From Pratylenchus scribneri (taxonomy: Eukaryota; Nematoda; Chromadorea; Rhabditida; Pratylenchidae), in contig JAQSEB010000021.1 in NCBI GenBank assembly GCA_030063045.1, forward strand, positions 372,001-436,000: a stretch of 64,000 bases of DNA, in the 5' to 3' direction. Both the position numbers and the translations under genes were made by a program. Below, piece after piece: positions 22,630-32,959 of the stretch; the first letter of the stretch is position 1, and each line of letters begins with the position of its first letter. The notes beneath the pieces were generated by a model, which was given only the letters and a program-made list of their open reading frames with translations, was not told the DNA's origin and did no database searches.

Positions 22630-24834
22630 TATTAAATTATCTAATTTGAGCAATTGTAATTATTTTTATAAAATATTTTCATATTTTTAAATCTTATATT
22701 ATTTAAACTCCATGAATTTGATTTTAGAAAAATTGAACCTATTGGTAGCATAAAAAAGGGAGTCTATTTCCATTATCTAAAAAAAGTAAATAATTATTTA
22801 AATTCTGTTTAAAAAATGTTGTTTTAAAATTTGGTTACAATTTTTTGCTGTTTTTTGCAGTAAAAAATATTTTTTTGCAGACAAAAATTTTTGGATTCTA
22901 TTAAATCAGAAACCGGTTTTATATCATACAAATTTTCTACCAATTTTTCAATCTCGTCAAGTCGCTTCGAATGATATATAAAATGTCAGGTTTGGCAAAA
23001 AAATAAACAGTTAAACAATTTAAATCATATTTCTAGTTTTTGGTATTAAACTCTTTAATTTTAGGGCAAAACCTGCAATTTTATATATAATTCGATGCTT
23101 CTCGATGCGAACTAATATTTGGTATAAGGTTTGTATGGTCTAAAACCGGTTTCTGATTTATTAGAAATAAAAAACTGTTTCGTCTACAAAAAATTTTTTT
23201 CTACAATAAAAAATTAATTTTATCGGCAAAAAATATTTTCCTTAAATTTTTTCAATTTTATAATTTTATTTTTTATTACATGAAATAATAATGTTAAAAT
23301 TTTAACAATAATAATTTTATTTTAAAGAAAAATCAAAGAGAAATATTTAATTCAATGGGTGAATGTCGAAACTATCGACGATCAATTTTTGTTCTCCCAA
23401 AAGCTGTGAAAGGGGTTGGGGGAGGTGTCCTTTCCCATTTTCCTTATTTTTGGCCCTTTTCCTTCGATCGTTATTCATCGTCACCTTGGCCACGAATTCT
23501 CCTTAAATGTGGTTGTGGGTGATTCGGGACTGTGACTTAGAGTCCCTTGCCGATTGGCAATTCGGTAAATATGGATCGGTGGTGTGAGAGGAACAATGGA
23601 CATGGAATGCGGAAATTTGGGTGATGGCTATCATTTTTTGATTTATTTTAAAGGAATTACTTAATTTCAATATTTTTTTTGCAGCATGGTTTTTTCCTAT
23701 GGAAAAGTCATTTTCTTTGCATATATAATTGGTCACAATTTTTTTTAAAATTATTAAAAAATATATTTCTTCGCTTTTGATTCGTTGAGCTTTTGGTTCG
23801 TTGATCGTCAGGCGATTTAGCTGTCACATTTTCGGCAATCCATGAATTAACGTTCACGTTTTACCCATTTCCTTTCAAATTGATATTTTTAAATGAGAAA
23901 TTAAGGTGAATTTTAATCCATTAAAAGGAATATCGAAATTTATTGAATTGATTTTTACAGCCTTCCATATAAATTGGAAAAATAAATTGTTGTGGACCAG
24001 TCAGAATATTGAATGAAATCGAAGCTAATTTAAACAAAATTATAGCTTAATTTGTAGGTTAATTGAAATATTTATTGCATTTAAATAAAAAAGTTTATCT
24101 TGAATACCAATTTCATTGGTAATCTAAGAGAAAATTTATTTTGCCGAAAGATATAAATTCTTTGGCAGAAAAATCACACTTTTGAGAAAAGATTGGTTTT
24201 TCATTGATTTTTTTTATAAACTGATCCTACACTTTATAAACCTTAAACCATTCGATTTTATCGAGATGCATCGATTTAATGTATTGTTTTTCTACATTGC
24301 ATTGAACAGTTTAAATTCTATTTTTGTTCTCGGTGTATTTGTTGCCGGCAAATATTCGAAATAGGTAAATTCCGGAATTTATCAGGTGTATGGGCCGGTA
24401 TATTTTGGAAATCTCGGCTTTTAGGCATCGTACAGACTTGAGAACAGGCTCATTCGACTCGTTGTAGTCGATTTACTATATGAAATTTCAATTTCAGACT
24501 TCCCTAATCCCTAACCCTAGCCGTAAGCTCTAGCCCATCTAAAAGTGGAGATTTAACTTAAATTGTTTTTCGATTGTTTTCAGCATTTTTATTCTAAATT
24601 AAATATATAATAATGTTTTTAATAAGATAGAGAAAAATTAATAATTTTTTATTCAAAGATTTGAATATTTAATCATTTTTTCCTATTAGACCGATAAAAA
24701 TGAGGATTAATATAAATCGATTTTTCCTAGAGAAACAAAGTTTTTTCCTCCCCAGAATGAAAAAGTTTTTCATTTTTAATATGTTCGATCCTCGCTTCAA
24801 ATCTGTGAATCCGCAGTCTTGAATTTTATGGAAA
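22630..24834. other. Divergent intergenic region between DUF1647-like and GT11-like genes
   Basis: About 2.2 kb between two divergent genes. It includes an AAACCGGTTT-family copy (22885-23180), a GC-richer stretch at about 23340-23640 without a supportable ORF, a partial family fragment near 24200-24270 (ATCGAGATGCATCGATTTA) and another repeat-like stretch at about 24370-24560. No gene was identified. Confidence 0.5.
22885..23180. repeat. AAACCGGTTT palindromic repeat family, copy 3
   Basis: The left end is TTAAATCAGAAACCGGTTTT and the right end TAAAACCGGTTTCTGATTTA. The inner block has CAAGTCGCTTCGAATGATAT and the right block TTCGATGCTTCTCGATGCG. It is a palindromic, non-coding element of about 295 bp. 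Confidence 0.7.
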
Positions 24835-26687
24835 ATGTCAACAAAAAAATTAATTAACTTGAAAAAAATGGCCATATTCATTGCGATTTTTATGTTTTTT
24901 ATAATTTTAATTATTTCATCAAATCAACAAAATGCTCAAAATAAAAATATCAATGATTTAATTGAACAAGTAAAATTTATTTTTAATGGATTTATTCAAA
25001 AAAAAATATTTTGCCAGGAACGCAAAGATTACGAATATCTTAGCCAATGGTTGAAATATGATCCGAATGTGCGAATTAAACCTGAATTTGATCGATTCAT
25101 CTACTCAAATACAATGGAGAGTGAACTAGGAAATCAGGCTAGTTAATTTGAGAATTTTTTTTTGTAATATTAAAATTTTTAATAATAAAAATAATAATAA
25201 ATTTTAATTAATTACGGAATGGCATACATAAAATTGCGAAAAAAATATTACAAAATAACTATCCTCCATTAAAATATATTCAAAAGTGAATTAATTGGAA
25301 TTAAATTAAGAAATGTGAAGATAGTGTCGAATTAAGATCAATAATTTAATCGCACCAAAATTGTTATAAAAAATTTTTTCAATTTTTTTAATTTAATTTT
25401 TAAAATTTACAAAATTCCCCAAATCCCCCAAACTGATATTTGGCTTATGAAAAAAATTACCCTAGCCAATATGTACAATGGGCCCACACTCCACAGTAAC
25501 TACAAGCAATGAGGAAAGAGGAGAAATGGGGAAATAAATTTACATAAAAAATAAGAAGAAATTAAAATTGGTGATAAAAATTTTTTGCCGAATTTAATCA
25601 TTTTCATTCTAAAGATGTATCGTTTTGCGTCCCTTTATGCAATGGGCCAATTGGTTAATCGAACTCCAATTTATTATGAAGATGACAAAAAAATGCACGA
25701 AATGGATGCGGAATTGGCCAAAGGATTCCCAAATTTTCATCGGAGAATTTATTTCCTTGTAAATTTTATTAATAATTTATGAATAATTTTTACTAATTTA
25801 TAGAAGTCAAAAGAAAATGAAAGTGAAATGGAAAGTATTAATGGATTTACTAAGGATTGTTGCGATTATGGGGATACTCGAATGTATTAAAAAAGAATAT
25901 TTATAATTTAATTTTTATTTATAGACTTTATGGACATGAGAAACGACTATTGAAAATAAATGTAAAATATGCAAATTTTGAAAATAGCAAATATTTCCAT
26001 AAAATTCGACCAAAAATAATTGAATTATTCGAATTTGGAGAAGAAATTATGAAAAATGTGACATCAATAATTCAAAGGAAATTCAAATTGGACAATGCTT
26101 ATAAAATTTGTGTGCACACACGAAATGGGGATTTTACAGGGATGGGAGAATCCAGGGCTGAACAAGTTGGGCCAGCAATTGATCGGATTATTGGGCATTT
26201 GCCTAGCATTACGGTTATACAATTATTTTATTTTATTAACATATTTATTTATTTATTCAGAATGGGCAAATTGGAAATTATTCATTAGTGTTATTTGGCG
26301 AGGACCAAAAATTATTGCATTCATTGAAATTCAATAAAAATGTATAAGATAAATAAAATAAAATTTTTCATTATTTTTTCAGGCCCTCCAATCCACTTAT
26401 TTTGTTGCTGATATGAAAATTGACCGAATTGGGGAATTATATTTTGCCCAACAAATTTGCAATTTATTTCTTGATACCGCCTCCCTTTCCTCATTTGCAT
26501 TTTGGATGGGCTATTTAATGCCTGAGGTTATTATTTTCAGTTAAAATTTATTAAATAATACAATTTTTAGACTAAACCTAAGTTTTTTATCCGCAAAATA
26601 CAGCCCTCATTGCAGCTCATAAATACTTTCGATCAACTTCCGCCCGAATGGTTCCCAATTGAGGAGGATTGGCTCAAAATAAAATGA
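24835..26687 (+). CDS. GT11-family alpha-1,2-fucosyltransferase-like protein
   Basis: Seven exons with consistent phases: 24835-25137, 25615-25758, 25804-25883, 25925-26213, 26261-26341, 26383-26526 and 26571-26687, about 385 residues. A short cytosolic head and one helix (MAIFIAIFMFFIILIISS) predict a type II Golgi protein. Across the exon 1-2 junction the protein reads ELGNQMYRFASLYAMG, matching the GT11 N-terminal motif (GRLGNQMFQYAS). This join needs a GC-AG intron (GCTAGT donor at 25138). The donor-sugar motif is ICVHTRNGDFTGMGES (family norm VHxRRGDF), so one expected Arg is Asn. SLSSFAFWMGYLMPE corresponds to the family's SSFgwWxxyL. The C-terminal exon reads LPPEWFPIEEDW. Predicted role: adding alpha-1,2-fucose to glycans in the Golgi; acceptor unknown. 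Confidence 0.8.
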
Positions 26688-26859
26688 AGAGGATTTAAAA
26701 TTAAAATTTTTATTTGATTGATAAATAATAAAATATATTTAATTAATAAATATTATTAACTATTCTTAAAATATTCTTTCTTGATAAGCCACTTTTTTTT
26801 CTGAACGAAGATCGCTCATTAGAAAGAGCTCGAAAAACAGAATCGAATTAGGGTGCAGA

Positions 26860-28495
26860 ATGAGTTATATTTCACTTTCTGGAAAATGTTTGGCAAGCTT
26901 TATTTCTTTCCGAAATTGGGATATAAAACTCTTTGGAAAACATTTATCGGAAAATATATGTAGCAAACTTTTTCTGGAATAAATTAAAATTAGGCGAACA
27001 TTTTCAAATAAAACTTGGCGAACATTTTCCGGAAGGAAATAAAACTTGGCGAACATTTTCCGGAAAGTATTAAAACTTGGCGAACATTTTCCGGAAAGAA
27101 ATAAAACTTGGCGAACATTTTCCGGAAAGTATTAAAACTTGGCGAACATTTTCCGGAAAGAAATAAAACTTGGCGAACATTTTCCGGAAAGAAATAAAAT
27201 TTTGCGACCGGAAAGAAATAAAACTTGGCGAACATTTTCCGGAAAGAAATAAAATTTTGCGACCGGAAAGAAATAAAACTTGGCGAACATTTTCCGGAAA
27301 GAATTTAAACTTGGCGAACATTTTCCGGAAAGAAATAAAATTTAGCGACCGGAAAGAAATAAAACTTGGCGAACATTTTCCGGAAGAAACAAAATTTGGC
27401 GAACAATTTCCGGAAAGAAATAAAATTTGGCGAACATTTTCCGGAAAAAACAAAACTTGGCGAACATTTTCCGGAAATAAAATAAAACTTGGCGAACATT
27501 TTCCGGGATGAATTATAACTTGGCGAACATTTTCTGGAAAGAAATAAAATTTAGCGACCGGAAAGAAATAAAACTTGGCGAACATTTTCCGGAAAGAATT
27601 TAAACTTGGCGAACATTTTCCGGAAAGAAATAAAATTTAGCGACCGGAAAGAAATAAAACTTGGCGAACATTTTCCGGAAGAAACAAAACTTGGCGAACA
27701 ATTTCCGGAAAGAAATAAAACTTGGCGAACATTTTCCGGAAAAAACAAAACTTGGCGAACATTTTCCGGAAATAAAATAAAACTTGGCGAACATTTTCCG
27801 GGATGAATTATAACTTGGCGAACATTTTCTGGAAAGAAATAAAATTTAGCGACCGGAAAGAAATAAAACTTGGCGAACATTTTCCGGAAAGAATTTAAAC
27901 TTGGCGAACATTTTCCGGAAAGAAATAAAATTTAGCGACCGGAAAGAAATAAAACTTGGCGAACATTTTCCGGAAGAAACAAAACTTGGCGAACAATTTC
28001 CGGAAAGAAATAAAACTTGGCGAACATTTTCCGGAAAAAACAAAACTTGGCGAACATTTTCCGGAAATAAAATAAAACTTGGCGAACATTTTCCGGGATG
28101 AATTATAACTTGGCGAACATTTTCTGGAAAGAAATAAAATTTAGCGACCGGAAAGAAATAAAACTTGGCGAACATTTTCCGGAAAGAATTTAAACTTGGC
28201 GAACATTTTCCGGAAAGAAATAAAATTTAGCGACCGGAAAGAAATAAAACTTGGCGAACATTTTCCGGAAGAAACAAAACTTGGCGAACAATTTCCGGAA
28301 AGAAATAAAATTTGGCGAACATTTTCCGGAAAAAACAAAACTTGGCGAACATTTTCCGGAAATAAAATAAAACTTGGCGAACATTTTCCGGGATGAATTA
28401 TAACTTGGCGAACATTTTCCGGAAAGAAATAAAATTTAGCGACCGGAAAGAAATAAAACTTGGCGAACATTTTCCGGAAAGAATTTAAATCTGAT
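26860..28495. repeat. 31-bp tandem repeat array with a 295-bp higher-order unit
   Basis: The monomer is about AAAACTTGGCGAACATTTTC then CGGAAAGAAAT (31 bp), mixed with shorter units reading TTTAGCGACCGGAAAGAAAT. From 27301 the array is organised as four higher-order units of exactly 295 bp (marker GAATTTAAA at 27301, 27596, 27891, 28186 and 28481). Degenerate monomers flank the left side (26860-26990). The array lies between the convergent 3' ends of the GT11-like and GT10-like genes. ORFs in it are repeat readings. It shares the TTGGCGAACATTTT core with the array at 8.4-10.2 kb. Confidence 0.95.
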
Positions 28496-28619
28496 AAATT
28501 TTTAAAAAATAATGAATTAGAAAAGAAATGCATTATATTAAATATATTACAACATTTATTATTCTAATATCCATGGATTTTTTTAACAAATAATAATTAA
28601 ATTTATTTTTTTTTTTTTG

Positions 28620-30841
28620 TTAAATTGGATTATTCATTCTTTTTGACCATTTTGCTTTTTCAAAAGCTTCTTCAATCTTTCCATCCCTCCATAAATCTAC
28701 AAAATCCTCAATGCAAACATCCTCTCCCTGCCACCATTTCCAAATGTCCGGAATTCTCCGCCGAGGATGGCCCTCTCGATTTTGTCGATGCAATAATTCA
28801 CAAAGGGCGCAAAGGGGATTAGTCGCCTCTGAAGGGGTTGCAGGTTGTTTGGCAATTATTGCAGTTTGATGATATTTTCTGCTCAGAATTTTACGCATTG
28901 AATGATAATGTGTTTTGCGATATTTTTTGGTCCACTCAAAATAGCTTAAGAAAAGAAAAAAAATAAATTAAAAATTTAATTTCACCTTAAATATGCGGTC
29001 AAATCATTCCTTAAATAAATTAAATATTCGGCCAATTCTTTTCCATTTTTAAAATCATCAGCGGCAATGAATGAGCCCGGGGGAATGTCCGGTATCCCAT
29101 CAAATTTTCTTCTTGTTAGCACAATTGGCACTATCAAATGTTTCAAATTCCAGAATTTTTCGGTCACATAATTCTTACAGACATTATTTTCGAAAGCCAA
29201 ATAGAAAAAGTGGGATTCTATAATTAATTTATAATTATTTGATTCAAAATAAAATTATATGTTATTTAATTTACATAAATACTTAATAAAAATATTTTGG
29301 ATGCCTCACCCAATTCTCTATTATAACAATCATCATTCCAATCGCATTTACTCCCATTCAAACATTCCCCATATAAAGTCACTTCCACCAAATTGTGCAA
29401 TTCCTCTACTAACTTTTCCCGTTTTGATGGAGTAACTTTTGATTAAAAAAATTGTAATAATATAATTTATTAAAATTTTTATTTTACCACAATCCGAATT
29501 GACTTGCAATGCCAATTTTGTTTTATTTTTTATCTTTTCCATAACCTAAAAAATTTTTCTTTATTAAAATAAGAATTATAAACACCTCCTTTTCAGTCCA
29601 AATTTCGTCGGGATGTGGATGGCGATTCAGCGGCACAAATCGATCATACGGGAAAAATATATCACTATCGGCTCGATAAGACATAGTGATGTTGAAGAAG
29701 TCGGATGGAAGTTTCTTAAATATTCAATATACCTTAAACAAAATTGTTGTAACTAAAATATTTTGGATTGTAATTGTAATTATTGTAATTGTGTTTTGAA
29801 TTGTAATTATAATTGTGTTTTGGATTTATTAATAATTATTGTAATTGTGTTTTCGATTGTAATTGTAATTGTTTTTCGATTGTAATTGTAATTGTGTTCT
29901 CGATTGTAATTGTAATTGTGTTTTCGATTGTAATTGTAAATGTGTTTTGGATTGTAATTGTAATTGTGTTTTCGATTGTAATTGTAAATATGTTTTGGAT
30001 TGTAATTGTAATTGTGTTTTCGATTATAATTGTAAATGTTTTTTGGATTGTAATTGTAATTTTGTTTTCGATTGTAATTGTATTCGATTGCAATTGTTAA
30101 TGTGTTATGATTTGTAATTTTTATTATATTTTTAGAAAGTTTGAATTATTAATATCAATTTAAATAAAATATACATATTGGCAGTAAAATTAATTTTTTT
30201 AGGATTAAAAAAATATGTTATCAAAATTGTCAATTTTTAGACTTGAAATTTTTTGTTTATTTAAATGATTTTCAAATATATACCATTTTAAATTAGAATT
30301 TTCCCTTCTTTTTTGTAACCCAAGTAAAAATCATCAACCTTATATAAATCGAATGTATAATTTGGCGGCTCATCCAAATAGAATGCATAAAGTTGATCTG
30401 GAAATCTTTGTACTGGCAATTGGCCATATTCCATTCGAATATAGAATACAATGGCCGATGCATTTTGGTATCTTTTTTATAATATAATTGATTAAGAAAA
30501 TTTTATGGGATCAACAAATTTTTGTCAGAAGTATATTTGCATTTGTATGAACATTCGTCAACATTTGCAAGATTTGCCATCACCTCAATTACATTGCCAA
30601 AAAAGTGAAAATTATTCCAGCCAATTATGATTGGAATAAACTGAATTGTTCATTATATTTAAAATTACATTTCATTAACATTTGGATCAGCTTTTTCCAT
30701 CCCTTTATATTGATTTGAAATAATCCTCTTTATGAGCACATTATAGGCGGCCATTTGCATATAAAATGAATAAATTAAAATTAATATTATGGCAAACATG
30801 GCAAAGAAATATATCACCATTTGGCTCAAATTTATTGTCAT
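28620..30841 (-). CDS. GT10-family alpha-1,3-fucosyltransferase-like protein (copy A)
   Basis: Start at ATG 30841; exon 1 (30841-30680) encodes a type II anchor (VIYFFAMFAIILILIYSFYM). Following exons: FIPIIIGWNNFHFFGN to CKYTSDKN (30.6 kb); ASAIVFYIRMEYGQLP and FYLDEPPNYTFD (30.4); DFFNITMSYRADSDIFFPYD (29.65); KTKLALQVNSDC (29.5); KREKLVEELHNLVEVTLYG (29.35); FYLAFENNVCKNYVTEKFW (29.15), then SYFEWTKKY and a C-terminal exon ending at 28620. The MSYRxDSDIxxPY and FENxxCxxYVTEKFW motifs are the GDP-fucose-binding signature of GT10. Cysteines near the end (CALCEL) match copy B. Likely role: alpha-1,3-fucosylation of N-glycans or LacNAc/LacdiNAc in the Golgi. An intron contains a TTGTAATTG-type minisatellite. 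Exon borders are partly approximate. Confidence 0.88.
29760..30095. repeat. 24-bp minisatellite in a GT10 intron
   Basis: The plus-strand consensus is GATTGTAATTGTAATTGTG followed by TTTTC, about 24 bp and 13 or so copies, with drift at both ends. Because 24 is a multiple of 3, it gives long open frames in several frames (FDCNCNC-type peptides), which are not genes. Confidence 0.9.
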
Positions 30842-31161
30842 TTTTTTTCTCTAAATTTATGATTCATTATTCCCAAAAAATGTTTCAAATCCTCTTTATA
30901 ACCTACTTTCTTTTTATGGTAAATAATAATTTGTGTTGTTGATTTACAAGAATTTTTTTATTAAATTATTGTTTATATTTAAAATTTCAAAATATGAATA
31001 TATGAAAAAAGATATTTATGAAAAAGGGAAAAATTTAAGCAGCTATATTCAGCCATTCATGTCAGAATATTTCTTAATTTATGCAAAAACTTTTATTTTC
31101 TCCCAGTTTAATCAATTCTATAAATTCTATCAAATTGAATTTATATTTGAAGAATAAAAAA
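30842..31161. promoter_or_regulatory. 320-bp shared divergent promoter of two GT10 genes
   Basis: The two GT10-like genes start head to head at 30841 (minus) and 31162 (plus). The 320 bp between the start codons is AT-rich and holds no gene. It must contain both promoters and both 5' leaders. I see no clear TATA box or motif, so the assignment rests on position only. Confidence 0.5.
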
Positions 31162-32562
31162 ATGAAAATAATAAAAAATTATTGCCTAATTAAATCATTT
31201 CTATTTATTTTAATATTCTTCTTTTTTGTCTATACAATACTTATCAAAAATGATGAGAAAAAAATACAATTAAAAATGGTAATAATAAAGGATATTACCC
31301 TAATAATTCAAATTAAATTGTACAGCGAATTAAAGTTAAAAGGTCGCCGCCTTTGATTCTTTCATGGAATAAATTTTTTGGAACATCACTTTTTGAACAA
31401 AATAATATTCCAGCATGCTCACATCGATGCCATTATTCTAATGATCGGGCACTGTGAGTTTTTTTTTCTTGAGATTAAAATAAATATAACCCGCCATCAG
31501 TGAGCAAAATGCATCGGTTATTATTTTCCATATACGGGATGAATTTGGCCAACTTCCTAAAAATCGAAGTGCACACCAATTTTACACATTTTTCCTGCTG
31601 GAATCACCCATTCATTCGGGTGAAAATCATAAAAATGTGCCACTGGATTTTTTCAATATTTCGATGACCTATCGAGCAGACAGCGATATATTCTTCCCTT
31701 ACGATGCCTTCGATTCGATTATAGACAATGAGAATGGAGTGGACCAATGGAAGAAAGAGGAGGTTGTCAATTATTGAATGCAAATATAAATTTAGGAATT
31801 CTACAGATTGAACGTAAAATTGGTCTTAAATCGAAATTGACCCTCCAATTCGTTTCGAATTGCGAAACAAATTCCAAACGAGAAAAATTTGTGGATGAAT
31901 TGAAGAAGCATATGAATGTGACGGAAATTGGCCAATGCGCAAAAAATCAAGGATGCCAAGGGGAATGCTACGACAAAATGATCGGTAAAAGTGTAAAAAT
32001 AATAAAAATCAGTTTTTTTTTTTATTTTGATATTATTTTTTCTATTATTTTTTGAGTCTGATGTAATGTCGTGATTTTTACTTTCCTGCATTTAATCATA
32101 TTTTCAGATGAACACTACTTTTATTTGGCTTTCGAGAATTCGGTTTGCCAAAATTATGTGACCGAAAAATTTTGGAATATAAAACGATTAATTGTGCCCG
32201 TCGTTCTAAGTCGGAAAGTATTCGATAATTTGTCCATTCCACCAGAGGCTTTCATTGCGGCCGATGATTTTGGGAGTGCAAAAGAATTGGCCGAACATTT
32301 GAGGAAAGTGGCAGCCAATCGGCAATTATATAGACGGTGAATATTTTTATGAAAAAAAGATGGCTTTTTTAGACATTTTGAATGGACGAAGAAATATAAA
32401 AAGACCAAGCATGGAAAATGGCCCGAGGATGGATTATGCGAATTATGCAAATTGGCGAATGAAGAACCAAGACAAGAGAGGCGAATTAAAAACATTGTTC
32501 AATTTTGGGAAAATGGTCAATGCCAAGATGGATATGCAGAGAAAATTGCAAAGGGAAAATAA
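31162..32562 (+). CDS. GT10-family alpha-1,3-fucosyltransferase-like protein (copy B)
   Basis: Six exons with consistent phases: 31162-31278, 31326-31453, 31501-31762, 31807-31984, 32108-32336 and 32373-32562, about 367 residues. Exon 1 is a type II anchor (FLFILIFFFFVYTILI). Then come PPLILSWNKFFGTSLFEQNN, CSHRCHYSNDRAL, SVIIFHIRDEFGQLPKNRS, NISMTYRADSDIFFPYDAFD, KLTLQFVSNCETNSKREKF and FENSVCQNYVTEKFW followed by LIVPVVLSR. It ends with FEWTKKYKKTKHG and a CELCKL pair. These are the GT10 sugar-nucleotide motifs in family order at normal length. It is a diverged paralogue of the head-to-head copy A and shares the FEWTKKY and C-x-x-C tail. Likely alpha-1,3-fucosyltransferase in the Golgi; acceptor unknown. 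Confidence 0.9.
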
Positions 32563-32959
32563 AATTTTATACTAAAATCAATATTATTTTTACTAATATC
32601 TTCAAACTTTTAATTATTGCCAAATATTTTTTTATATATAATTGATTTTTGTGTTTGCCACTAGAAAATTTTTAGTTGTCATTTTAATTTGTATAAAAAT
32701 ATGCAAATCACAACACATTGTTATGAAGCAAAATGCTACGTGGAAAAATTAAATATTTTCATTCGAATAATAATTCAAATGTAATAATTTTATTTTAAAA
32801 TTAAATGGTCCAAATTTACATCAATTAATTTAATTAACATTTTATTTGTTGATAGAGAATGCTTGAATTGATTGAATATTTATTTTTATTTACAAAATTT
32901 AAAATGGTTAAATTGATTACAATTTTTAGACTTGCACTGTTTAAATATTTCCAAAATAG

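Noticed and set aside
26990..28533. ORFs of 60-171 codons across 27.0-28.5 kb on both strands
   Set aside because: Readings of the 31-bp repeat array; identical ORFs recur at 295-bp intervals.
29813..30117. FDCNCNC-type ORFs, resembling a cysteine-rich protein
   Set aside because: They come from a 24-bp minisatellite in a GT10 intron; periodicity divisible by three keeps the frame open.
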